This document shows positions 1 to 9,300 of a DNA stretch of 14,195 nt, piece by piece. Made by a program: the position numbers and the translations under genes. The stretch spans positions 1 to 14,195 of the forward strand of contig JAUNOJ010000020.1 of assembly GCA_030531135.1 (NCBI GenBank), in the 5' to 3' direction. Each line of letters begins with the position of its first letter. The stretch's first letter is position 1. The DNA comes from Sutterellaceae bacterium. GTDB taxonomy: Bacteria; Pseudomonadota; Gammaproteobacteria; Burkholderiales; Burkholderiaceae_F. A model generated the notes under the pieces. The model ran no database searches. It was given only the letters and a program-made list of their open reading frames with translations, and was not told the origin of the DNA.

Positions 1-2446
1 AGTCGTCGGAAAGCACAAGTCCCTCGCCGAAATCGTCGGGATTGACGGTATCGGTCCAGTCTCGAGAGCAAACCTCTTTTTGAATTTCATCCAATCGTGC
101 TTTGATCAAGGGCACAATGTCTTTACCTGTTTGCTCAAATTTCCGAACAGCCATCATGCCCTGCACATAGCCGTTGGTGAGATTGGTCTTGGCACTGCTG
201 TCGGCATGCGTTAAAGACACGACCAAGCGAGAAGAAGCGCGCGTCATGGCAACGTAGGCCAAACGCACGCGCTCCTCTGTGTCGCGCGCCTTTGTCGGCT
301 CGTGATCCGACACATTTTGAGCCGTCGAAAAAATGAGCGCCTTCTTCAAGATACGACCGTTGTCTTCAACGTCTTCTTGGAAAAAGACGGACTTGTCTTT
401 GCTGTTTGCCGTCATATCGCTTGCCCACGGAATGTAGACAAGGGGATACTCCAAGCCTTTACTCGAATGCACGGTTTCGATTTTGACGACGTTGTCGTCA
501 ATGACGGAACGCAGTTTGCGATCGTCATCTCCTGCCGAGCCCGCGGCAATCTGACTTTCAAACCAACGCAAAACGGCGCCCAAGGTTTTCAGTCTGGCAA
601 ACTGTGCCTGTAACAGTTCGATAATATGCGCGTAGTTTTCAAGAATTGCAAAACCCTGATTGACCGACAACAGACGCTCGGCAGTTTGCACCGTGTCTTG
701 CAGGAAATTTAATGCTGCCGAGGGCCCGGCCATGACAAAGCGTTTGCCGCACTCAACGAGCAACTGACGATCGGACACGCCTTGGGTATCAGCCATATCG
801 CGAATTTCGCGCATGGTGCGTCCCCACAGGCGCGTGGCGCGTGCGGTATTGAGAAGCTTGCGATTTAAGGGATCGTCCATCGCAGACAAAATCGCCGCCA
901 CTTCCAAAGCTTCGGGGGTTTGGAAGACGTCGCCCGCGCCCGAAACCGCAGCACGGATGCCGCGCTTGGCAAGCGCATCGATGATGATGTCGGCGTTGGT
1001 GCGCTTTCTCACCAAAAGAGCGATGTCGCCGGCTCGCAGAAGTCGGTACTTTCTGCGCACGCCGTCGACGACCGTATCGCGCTTGATGTAAACGTTGTCG
1101 TCGGCCAAAAGGTTGGCAATATCTTGCGCCAAACGATCGGCTTGCAGCTGTCTGGCACCGTCGGCGTTGAGCTTGTCGCCGCCCGGATGCAACCAAAAGC
1201 TCACGGTCGGAATCGGGTAGAGAACATTGCCGATTCTGCGCACCAAAGGTGCAGCGGAACTGCCGTAATCGGCCGAACTAAAGCTCAGCTCATCATTTAA
1301 AAAGTGCGAAGCCGAGCCCCCCGAGAAAACCGCATTGATCGTTGCGACCAAGGCAGGCGTAGAACGAAAGTTCTTTTTCAGCTCCAACACGCTTTCGGGA
1401 TCGGCATCCAACAGTTCTTGACGCGCTTTCAAGTAGGTGGAAAGCTCCGCCATGCGAAAGCCGTAAATGGCCTGTTTGGGGTCGCCCACAAAAAACACGG
1501 ACTTGGGCCCTTCCTGCCGGTTTTCAGGCAAAAAGAGCGTCTTGAAGATCCCGTACTGAATGCTGTCGGTGTCTTGAAACTCGTCGATTAAAACCGCATC
1601 AAAGCGATGACGAATCTTTTGCACCAAATCGGGCTTGGTCATCACCAGGCGATACATCTGTACCAAGAGTGAAGAGAAACTCATCACGCCCGCTTCTTTT
1701 TCCAAAGCTTCCAAACGTTTGGGCGCCAATTCGACAAAGCGCTTTAAAACTTCAAGCTGCTCGCGCGTCAACACCGGTTTTTTATCGTCCGGCTTTTTGT
1801 CAGTCTCTCCCAACGCATCCTCAGGGTTGTCCAAAGCCACGAGTTCCGGCAACTCTTTTATATCGATCGTGTCACCGGCTTCGGACAACTTGGAGAGAAT
1901 CGTCGGAAAACAATCCCAATTCAAAACGACTTGAGCGTCTTCGGGAGACAATTTTGCGGTTTCAGTGCGCAAAAACTCGTCGATCACCGCCTCGGAAAGC
2001 CCGGTGTCGGCGGTTACCGTTACGTCGTAAGCACCTGCTCTCGTGAAGTTAAATTCCGTGAGCATCTTTTGACAGAAGCTGTGAATGGTCTGCACCGAGG
2101 CGTCGTCAAAAGCTTCGAGCGCCCGATTGATCAAATCCAACGCGTCGCGCCCGTCCTTGGTCCACATCTCGACCATGGCGGCTTCGGTTTTGTCTTTAAG
2201 CTCCTCGCCGTTGGTGAGCGCTTTGGACATACGCTGCAAAACCTTGCGCACGCGCTCTTTGATTTCTGCGGTGGCGGCCTTCGTGAAGGTCACAATCAGA
2301 ATGCGATCCACTTCCACCTTGGCCTCCACAATAAAGCGCAAAACCAAGTGTTCCAACGAATAGGTTTTGCCGGTGCCCGCACTGGCTTCAATCAAGTAGC
2401 GACCGAAGATATTCGAAGTGCACAAATTAAATTCTTTCGGTTGCAT
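1..2446 (-). CDS. recB: RecB, exodeoxyribonuclease V beta subunit (partial, C-terminus outside window)
   Basis: RecB is the 3'-5' helicase and nuclease subunit of RecBCD, which processes double-strand breaks and loads RecA. The frame is open for about 815 codons from ATG at 2446 to the window edge with no stop. Visible motifs: Walker A EASAGTGKT at residues 20-28 (the 'LIEASAGTGKT' form typical of RecB); TFTKAATAEIKERV after it (motif Ia region); IDEFQDTD at 287-294 (Walker B); GDPKQAIYGFR near 320-332 (motif III); VHSSKGLEYPLV near 658-670 (motif V); and LAYVAMTRA near 729-737 (motif VI). All lie in one frame, so no frameshift is evident. The C-terminal nuclease domain, normally about residues 930-1180, is not in the window. 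The start overlaps the recC stop by one base (TAATG), with GGGAG eight bases upstream, which suggests translational coupling. The wording of the motifs favours RecB over AddA or UvrD. Confidence 0.93.
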   Translation of the reverse strand, partial: MQPKEFNLCTSNIFGRYLIEASAGTGKTYSLEHLVLRFIVEAKVEVDRILIVTFTKAATAEIKERVRKVLQRMSKALTNGEELKDKTEAAMVEMWTKDGRDALDLINRALEAFDDASVQTIHSFCQKMLTEFNFTRAGAYDVTVTADTGLSEAVIDEFLRTETAKLSPEDAQVVLNWDCFPTILSKLSEAGDTIDIKELPELVALDNPEDALGETDKKPDDKKPVLTREQLEVLKRFVELAPKRLEALEKEAGVMSFSSLLVQMYRLVMTKPDLVQKIRHRFDAVLIDEFQDTDSIQYGIFKTLFLPENRQEGPKSVFFVGDPKQAIYGFRMAELSTYLKARQELLDADPESVLELKKNFRSTPALVATINAVFSGGSASHFLNDELSFSSADYGSSAAPLVRRIGNVLYPIPTVSFWLHPGGDKLNADGARQLQADRLAQDIANLLADDNVYIKRDTVVDGVRRKYRLLRAGDIALLVRKRTNADIIIDALAKRGIRAAVSGAGDVFQTPEALEVAAILSAMDDPLNRKLLNTARATRLWGRTMREIRDMADTQGVSDRQLLVECGKRFVMAGPSAALNFLQDTVQTAERLLSVNQGFAILENYAHIIELLQAQFARLKTLGAVLRWFESQIAAGSAGDDDRKLRSVIDDNVVKIETVHSSKGLEYPLVYIPWASDMTANSKDKSVFFQEDVEDNGRILKKALIFSTAQNVSDHEPTKARDTEERVRLAYVAMTRASSRLVVSLTHADSSAKTNLTNGYVQGMMAVRKFEQTGKDIVPLIKARLDEIQKEVCSRDWTDTVNPDDFGEGLVLSDD

Positions 2447-5400
2447 TACTTCGTCTCCCAGAGTTTGGCGGCATCGATAAAAGCTTGGGTAATCGTTGTG
2501 TGGGGTACGGGCTTGGCGGACTTGCCTCTACCCGTGGTTTTGACGTCCGGAACCCCTTCGACAATCTCCGTGCCAAGTAACTTTTTTTCCTCTTCAGTGA
2601 GCTTTTTCACAAACACGCCCCTCAAAGCTTCCAATGCGTTTTGTAACTTTTGGGTTTCGTCGCACAACTCTCCACGAGAATCGTCCCCCGTCCAAATCGC
2701 CTTAAACTTCAAACTGTCATCGCTCCAAAACACGGGAGTGCCCATCACCATCGGTCCTTTGGCAAAGCGATTGACGATGACCATCAATAAAGACATCGCC
2801 TTTTGCGCAAAGCCCGGAAGAGAATCGTTATCCAAATGCCAGTGCTCGAGCTCTGCCGGCGTTTCCTTGAGATTGACGAAATACATGTCGCGGATGCCGT
2901 GCACGGCCGATTGCGCCAAGAACTGAATCAAAGCACGTTTGATATCTCGACCGCTCTTACCGATGAATAGAGATGTCGGCGTTTGATTCGAACCAAAGCA
3001 ATAAACATCAATCGCCGGCAACGCCGCTTTTTCAAAAGCTGGTTCCGCAATTTCGTTACCCGCAAGGAAGAATTTGCTTTGCAATTGATAAGAGCTGGCG
3101 GCAGCCTCTTTCAAACGCTGTTGCAGTTCGTGCGCCGCGTTTAACTTATTGACGAGTTCGGCAACCGAAATCTCTCTGGTAACCTTCACCCCCATTCCCG
3201 GATCGAAACCATAGGTGTGAAGAATGTCTTGGGCGCTCACCCCTTGTTCCAATCGTTTCAAGATGTCGCCTTGTGTGATCGAGCGCACGAGGGCATCGTC
3301 CAAAGGCGAAACCAAGGGGACGTCCGCTTCTTCGTCTTTTTCCAAAATATTGACGCCTAAAGCACGCGAGGCCCAATCGTCGGGATCGATCACGGCTCGG
3401 GCAATCTCACGCAAAGGAATCGAACGACCGGCACCGGACTCATCTTGTGCGGGCACAATTTGTGCATTCAAAAATTGTTTTTCATGCGCCAAAAAGTTCA
3501 CCTGTCGTGCTTCAAGCAACGCACCCAAGCGCATTTGGTTTCTGCTTTGCACGGATTTGCTTACAGACGTGAAGTTTTCTTCCGCAAAAACGGAAGCCGG
3601 AAGCTTCACCGTCAACATTTTTTCAACGACGGATTCGTCTCCGAAGCCCTGCGACAACAAGGCCTTGACGTCTTGCACCACAACGGAGGGACTGGCTTCC
3701 ACGGAACCGGTCCCCGCCGTATAAGAAATCAGGAAGTTTTGTCGGCAACTCAACATCAAATCCAAAAACACGTTGCGATTGTTGCGGCGCGAGTCTCGGT
3801 CGCCCTTGCGACGAGCGTTGACTTTTTGACCGTCTTCCAAGGTGACTTCTGCCGTCATCAAATCGAATTCTTCGCTTCGCACCACACCCGGGAACGTCGG
3901 TCCGTCGTTGAGCCCGACAACGGCAATGGCTTTAAAAGGCAGCCATCTGAAATCTTCCATGCCGGCAAACGTGATGCGCCCGCTGGCGCGCGCCATAGTT
4001 TTGTCCGTTTGCAGCGTTGCCGAAATCGCGCCCCAAAAAGCTTCAAAGGGAATTTCGGCGTCGACCATCACGGCGTGCACCGCTTCTTGCACGCGCTCGG
4101 CCGTTGCCGTAAAGCTTGCCACGTCGGGCTGCCCAACGGCTTGAGGAAAGACGTCGGCAATAAGTTTTTGTGTCCAAGCAAGCCACTGACTTGCCGACTG
4201 TTTTCTCGGCACTCTCGAAAGATCGGTCAAACCGGCAGAAACCGAACACAGGAAGTCAAAGAGGTCCTTATATTTGTCGACCGTATCAAAGCCCCCTGCT
4301 TCGTTGCCGTATGCGGGCAACGTCTCGGCAAAGACTTCTTTGCGATCGCTTCGCATGCGTGCACCCAAATTCAGGCGCTCCAGGGCGCGCTCGAGCGTTC
4401 CGTCGAAATCCCCGCCCTCGTCTTGAGCCGACAGGTTGTCCACACACGCTTGGGCGTGTTCTGCGTCCAATCCCCAGCGATAGCCGCCAGAAACCAACCA
4501 GGTGCGAATAACTCCGGTCAAGGCTTCGTCACAGCCCCAACTTCTAAAGAGAATCGGATACTCCAGAAGCGCTTCAAAATCTTTGCGTGTTGCCTTGGAA
4601 AAGACGAAGCGCCCTGCCGCCAAGATTGCCTGAGCGGTACTGTTCACCGCAATTTGCGATTGTCCCGCAATGTGATAGGCCATCTTATTTTCTGCCGGTC
4701 GATTCATCAACACGGAAGTGATGACAGGAGCCATCGCATCGATATCGGGGGTGACGACCAAAACGTCTTCGGCTCCGAATTTTTCGCCGTTTTCTTCAGC
4801 CTTTTGACGCAAGCCGTCCACCCAATCCAAAACCGCTTCGATTTCGCGCGCGGCATTGGGCGCTTTGACAATCAGGAAAGAGTCGTCGTCGGGAGCGACT
4901 TCCGAGGGCAAATCGGAAGCGCTGTCCGTGAGGATAGCTTCTTGCACCTGTTGCAGCACGGTTGTGCATTCGGGGTGATGCACAAAGGCTGTCGTTTGCT
5001 CTTGGTGCGCAACGTCGGACACACGCAACGTTTCCAAAGCCGACAAATCAAGTTCCGGTGTGACATCCCACTTTCTGCCGTGCACTGTCGCATCGGTGCG
5101 ATCCGCCGCATCGTCTTCAATCAAGGACGGATCGGTTTCGGGGTCGCCTGCAAACGTCCAAATGCGTTCAATGAGAGCACGTTGGCTTGCGGCATTTTTG
5201 CGCAAGTAGTCCAGCGCATCCGAGCTCTCCGACATTTTCCAATCGTCAAAGACGCTTCGAGGCAACGTTTCAAACCAATACGCTTCGCTCGGGTTGATGA
5301 GATAAATGAAGATGTCGCGCGACTTGGCCAAAGCTTGCAGAAAAGGCAAAGACAAGGGCGGCAAAGCTGCCGGCAAAAAGATATGCACGGGGCTCTTTTG

Positions 5401-6078
5401 CACTTCGACATTTTCTTCCAACAGCTCTTTCCAACGCTTGGGCACTTGAAAGAGCGGATAAGTCGAACTCCAACTGAGTTTGTTTTCACCCCATTGGCGC
5501 TTGGCGATTTCTTCAAAAAGCGCTTTTTGCCAAGGAAAGTCCAAGTGTGCTTCCAGCGCCTTTTTCTCGCGCAACAAACGCGGCGTAGGCTTGTCACTCG
5601 TTTTGTAGCCGATATTCATCCAATCCAACACCCAGTCGAGGCGATAGCTCACGTAAGTCACAAACAAGTGCGTGATGCGGCGCGCCAACGTCGTGACGGC
5701 AGAGGGCGGCTGGTTCTTCAGATAACTTGCCAGTCTTTGGCATTGCGGCTGATTTAAAAAGTCGGCATCCGTCAAAAGACTCCAGATGATCCATTCCAGT
5801 TCTTCGGCCGTATTGCCTCGGCCCATGAGCCTGGGGCCCGAAGACTCGCCGAACCAGTGAGAAAAACTCACGAGATTTAAGTTGGAGGCAATGCCGATTT
5901 CGTCGGCAAAGGCTCTGGCAATGTCGTCCTTGATCGCTTCGCTCGGAATCACGATCGTGTCCGAAGTAAAGACGCTCGATTGCCCCATTTTGAGAGCCGT
6001 TTTTCTGTCGGCGGTTACATAGCCCAAAAGGATGCGGCGCAAGAGTTCGTATGAGTTGGAATAAATCGTCTGGATCAC
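2446..6078 (-). CDS. recC: RecC, exodeoxyribonuclease V gamma subunit
   Basis: RecC is the non-catalytic subunit of RecBCD that splits the DNA strands and recognises Chi. The protein is about 1210 residues, slightly longer than E. coli RecC (1122). It shows RecC-like segments in the family order: IYSNSYELL at the N-terminus, LPAALPPLSLPFLQAL with a following NPSEAYW near residue 270, SGGYRWGLD near 535, FKAIAVVGLNDG near 715, and KGDRDSRRNNRNVFLDLML near 753, followed by ISYTAG. There is no Walker A motif, as expected for the inactivated helicase fold of RecC. Start choice: the longest frame begins with TTG at 6093, which has no ribosome site. GTG at 6078 is preceded by GGGA at a suitable distance and gives an N-terminus (M-I-Q-T-I-Y-S-N) that aligns with E. 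coli RecC (M-L-R-V-Y-H-S-N), so GTG is preferred. It is followed directly by recB. No convincing promoter was found; TATGCT at 6149-6144 is a weak -10 candidate. Confidence 0.92.
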   Translation of the reverse strand: MIQTIYSNSYELLRRILLGYVTADRKTALKMGQSSVFTSDTIVIPSEAIKDDIARAFADEIGIASNLNLVSFSHWFGESSGPRLMGRGNTAEELEWIIWSLLTDADFLNQPQCQRLASYLKNQPPSAVTTLARRITHLFVTYVSYRLDWVLDWMNIGYKTSDKPTPRLLREKKALEAHLDFPWQKALFEEIAKRQWGENKLSWSSTYPLFQVPKRWKELLEENVEVQKSPVHIFLPAALPPLSLPFLQALAKSRDIFIYLINPSEAYWFETLPRSVFDDWKMSESSDALDYLRKNAASQRALIERIWTFAGDPETDPSLIEDDAADRTDATVHGRKWDVTPELDLSALETLRVSDVAHQEQTTAFVHHPECTTVLQQVQEAILTDSASDLPSEVAPDDDSFLIVKAPNAAREIEAVLDWVDGLRQKAEENGEKFGAEDVLVVTPDIDAMAPVITSVLMNRPAENKMAYHIAGQSQIAVNSTAQAILAAGRFVFSKATRKDFEALLEYPILFRSWGCDEALTGVIRTWLVSGGYRWGLDAEHAQACVDNLSAQDEGGDFDGTLERALERLNLGARMRSDRKEVFAETLPAYGNEAGGFDTVDKYKDLFDFLCSVSAGLTDLSRVPRKQSASQWLAWTQKLIADVFPQAVGQPDVASFTATAERVQEAVHAVMVDAEIPFEAFWGAISATLQTDKTMARASGRITFAGMEDFRWLPFKAIAVVGLNDGPTFPGVVRSEEFDLMTAEVTLEDGQKVNARRKGDRDSRRNNRNVFLDLMLSCRQNFLISYTAGTGSVEASPSVVVQDVKALLSQGFGDESVVEKMLTVKLPASVFAEENFTSVSKSVQSRNQMRLGALLEARQVNFLAHEKQFLNAQIVPAQDESGAGRSIPLREIARAVIDPDDWASRALGVNILEKDEEADVPLVSPLDDALVRSITQGDILKRLEQGVSAQDILHTYGFDPGMGVKVTREISVAELVNKLNAAHELQQRLKEAAASSYQLQSKFFLAGNEIAEPAFEKAALPAIDVYCFGSNQTPTSLFIGKSGRDIKRALIQFLAQSAVHGIRDMYFVNLKETPAELEHWHLDNDSLPGFAQKAMSLLMVIVNRFAKGPMVMGTPVFWSDDSLKFKAIWTGDDSRGELCDETQKLQNALEALRGVFVKKLTEEEKKLLGTEIVEGVPDVKTTGRGKSAKPVPHTTITQAFIDAAKLWETK

Positions 6079-6237
6079 GGCTTTGAGTCCCAAAATTCGT
6101 TGCAGGAAAAAGCTTTTTTCGCATACTTTTTCGTCGAGCCATGAGCATACAACAAAACCGAAAATGACTCATTGATTTTTCTTGAATTGCCTCCGGAATG
6201 TGTCGCATCCGAAAACAACATTGATAAACAAAATAAA

Positions 6238-6262
6238 AGGAGGCATCGCTCGGACACCTCCT
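6238..6262 (-). terminator. Intrinsic terminator of the autotransporter gene
   Basis: Read on the minus strand, AGGAGG (6262-6257) pairs with CCTCCT (6243-6238) across a 13-base loop. A T-rich run, TTTTATTTTG, overlaps and follows it down to about 6229. This is a typical rho-independent terminator lying about 65 bases past the autotransporter stop codon. It should separate autotransporter transcription from the recCB genes downstream. Confidence 0.75.
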
Positions 6263-6281
6263 CTTGGGAAAGCAATTCAAA

Positions 6282-6307
6282 TTCTCGACACCTGTCGGTG
6301 CCGAGAA
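6282..6307 (-). terminator. Strong 3'-UTR hairpin just after the autotransporter stop
   Basis: An 11-base-pair stem with a four-base GACA loop starts 20 bases after the stop codon. On the minus strand the arms are TTCTCGGCACC (6307-6297) and GGTGTCGAGAA (6292-6282). One pair is G-U in minus-strand RNA but would be A-C in plus-strand RNA, so the structure is suited to the autotransporter transcript. Only a short T run follows, so it may protect the mRNA 3' end or act with the second hairpin as a tandem terminator, rather than terminate alone. Confidence 0.55.
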
Positions 6308-6327
6308 CCGTTGTTGCCCATCGTGTT

Positions 6328-9300
6328 TTAGAACACGTACTTCACGTTAACCTGACCGTAGACTTCACGGTAGTCGTCGGAACCGGCCGCCATACCCAGA
6401 CCGAAGCCCAAGGCCATGGCATCTTTTTGAGCTTCAAAGCCCAAACGTGCGCGACCGACGTTTTCAGACCAAACATCCAAGTCGGTGCCCATGCGAGCCT
6501 GACCGACAAGCGTGTCGGCTTCGACATTGGTGTCACCGAACATGTGGACATAGCCCACGTCAAAGACGGACTTCACGATCCAACCGCTGTCAAAGGACTT
6601 CGTGCCGGAAACAGCTACGCCGATGGGCATATTGACCAGATTCTGATCCGTGTCTTCGACCTTAAAGCCCTTCTTGGTGGTGTAACCGTCCGTGCTCACA
6701 CGCAAGTAGTTAACGCCCACATAGGGAACAAACGAAAGTTCGTCCGAGAACTTCAAGTTCATTTCGCCGCGAGCGCCCACCGTCCAAACGTCGGCATCGA
6801 CATCAGCGCTGTCGCCGGAACCGTGAACGATGTCGTTCGACGTCGTCATCCAGCCCGCTTGACCCACGATATTGAAGTCGCCGATACGACGTGCGGCATA
6901 AGCTTGCAGGCCATAGTAGTCCACATCGTTTTTCACGCCGCCGTTATCACCATGGCCCTTGACTTCGCCCGTGCCGACATTAGCCAATGCGCCGATCGTC
7001 CAATCGCCCTGGGTATATTCGCCGCCGAAGGCCAAGCCCCCCAATTGCGTCTTGGTTTCAAGCATGCTACGAGAGCCGCCCATTTGAACCTGCGTACCGG
7101 TCACTTCGGCAAAGCCCGTGACACCGTCGTTAAACGTGTTGGTCAACGATGCACGCTTTGCCACCTGATCCAAACCGATCATTGCGCCTTCGATGCCGGC
7201 CGTTTGCACGCCGCCCGCGGCAGCGAGGTTAAAGGCAGCATTCAACTGAGCATGACGATGGTCGCCGTTGCGCAGTTTTTTGTTTTGGCCGTCAAGATAA
7301 TTCTTGATGAGCTCGGAGGCTTCATCGGTCTGCTTTTCAATCTGATCCAAAGCTTTGCCATCAAAGCCGTCCAAACCGAGCGAGGCGAGCGCGATACCGT
7401 CTTCGTTTTGGACAAAGGTAACCGTCTGGCTTGTGCCGTTATACGATGCAACATAACGGACATTGTCGAGGGTTGCAGCACTCAAATCTGTGAGATCGAC
7501 CCCAACCAAAGCATCACCAAACATCACGGATGCACCTTCTGTTGCCACATTCGTGAAATACAAGTTGCCGATATTAAGCCCGGAAATCGTACCTTCCTTC
7601 ACAGAAGTTTTTGCACCGGCGTCAGCCGTCAACGTTGCGCCCGAACCCAAAACAACGGAACCCGTTGTTGCCGTGTTAGCATCGCCGATGTTGGCTGCGA
7701 CGTTTGAAAGATCAACAGCACCGGCCAAATAAAGCCCCGGAATACCATTCATGGCGCTGACGCTATCGAATGCGGTTTGAGCCGTTGCTTTGTCGCCCAA
7801 AGCCAGAACACCGCCAGTGACATTAAAGGTCACGTTGTTGTAGCCTGTCTTCGTTGCAACGGCACCCGACCTCAATTCGACAGTCGATGTATCGGCTGAA
7901 GCATTTGCCGTAATACCGATAACGTCATACAAACCTGTCCAGTTGGTTTCGGTCTTATCCCCGAAATCAAAAGTGAAGTTCTTAACCGCCTGTGCCCTGA
8001 CCTTGGAGAAAGCGTTGACAGACTGATTCGTTTTGAAGTCATATTCGCCGCCTGCCAAAGTCAGAGCCGCAGTTGTAACGCCGTTAGCATCAATCTTGGT
8101 TCCCTCGAATACTGCAGGATCAGCTAACGTGACGTAGCCCTCGTCGACAGTAGACTTTGCAATAACTTCACCCTGATGATTGGTTGCGGCAACAACCTTG
8201 CCGCCGGCATAAATATCACCGTGGACAGTGCCACCGGCAATCACGATTTTGCTCGTGCCAACCTTGGCTTCGGCATTGTTGTAGTAATCGGCATTGTTGT
8301 ATTCGCCTTGCAATGCCAGACCGCCGCCGTAAATATCGCCGTAAATTTGAGCTTTATCGGTAACGAGAATCGTCGCACTGTCAACAGTGGCCAAACCGCC
8401 TTCGGTTGCGATGCCACCGCCGTAAATATTGGCTTTATATCCTTCCTTTTCTTTAAGACCGACAACTGTTGTGCCGCCGATTGCAATGAAAACTTTGTTA
8501 ACATGCGCGGCACCTGTTTCATTACTTTCGTCACGATTGCCTGACGAAATACCACCGCCGACAATAGCCGTCTTGCCTTGAATCATGGCGTAGGTCATGG
8601 AATCAAGGTAGTTGCGCAAGTCGGGTTTAGAGGTATCGATCGGGGGCATCTGATTCTGGCCGAAGAAAGCATCGAAAGCCAAACGACCGATTTTGCCGGA
8701 AGTTGCCGTGATGTTGACCTCGTCTACTGTCGAGCTTGCAGTCTTAGAGGTATCTGGGGCACCATTTTTCAAGGGATTTGTATCATCGACTGCGTAACCG
8801 CCGCCAATAATCCCGTCAACAGAACCGCCGATCACATTGATGTTGACAGTGCCGACCTTCGAGACAGCGCCAAGGCCATAGTTCATGTCACCAGTACCGC
8901 CGGCATAAGCAATGCCGCCACCCATTACACCGATCGTCTCACCGCCTGCAAAATTCAAAGTCACTGTTTGGACATCGGATTGCGCCAAAGTTCCGGCAGG
9001 CTTTTCACCGTCTTCCGGAACGGTTGCGTCACCGGAAGCAAGAGCAATGCCGCCGCCGAACACGCCGACGTTATAGCCGCTTAAGACATTGATAGCGACA
9101 TTCTCCACAGTAGCAGTTGCTTTTGGAGCCGTGACAGCATCGACATCATATTTGCCTTCTCCTGTATTGTTTTCATCAACAACTTTGCCCGGGTAAACCT
9201 CGTTACGAGACCAAGCCGCCGCGACGCCACCACCAAAGATACCAACGTTGACACCAGAAGTTTCGGCCAATGCATCGATCAAGGTCTGAACATCTTTTTC

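Noticed and set aside
1316..1324. Short C run inside recB as a contingency tract
   Set aside because: Only six C in a row within a conserved housekeeping gene; too short to suggest phase variation.
1931..2926. 331-codon plus-strand open frame spanning the recB/recC junction
   Set aside because: It is antisense to two well-supported genes and shows no family features.
3445..5757. 770-codon open frame on the plus strand, antisense to recC
   Set aside because: It lies wholly within recC, has no recognisable domain or ribosome site, and its His/Arg/Phe/Gln-rich composition is typical of an antisense shadow of a codon-biased gene.
6105..6121. AAAAAGCTTTTTT palindrome just upstream of recC as a terminator
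   Set aside because: The stem is almost all A-T with only a central GC, and it lies within the likely recC leader, so it is probably incidental.
5594..6280. Minus-strand frame overlapping the recC start, with a GGAGG upstream of an internal ATG near 6168
   Set aside because: The GGAGG is about 17 bases from the ATG, too far, and most of the frame overlaps recC out of phase.
6172..7707. 511-codon plus-strand open frame antisense to the autotransporter barrel
   Set aside because: The opposite strand encodes a clear barrel and linker. This frame has low-complexity shadow composition and no coherent domain.
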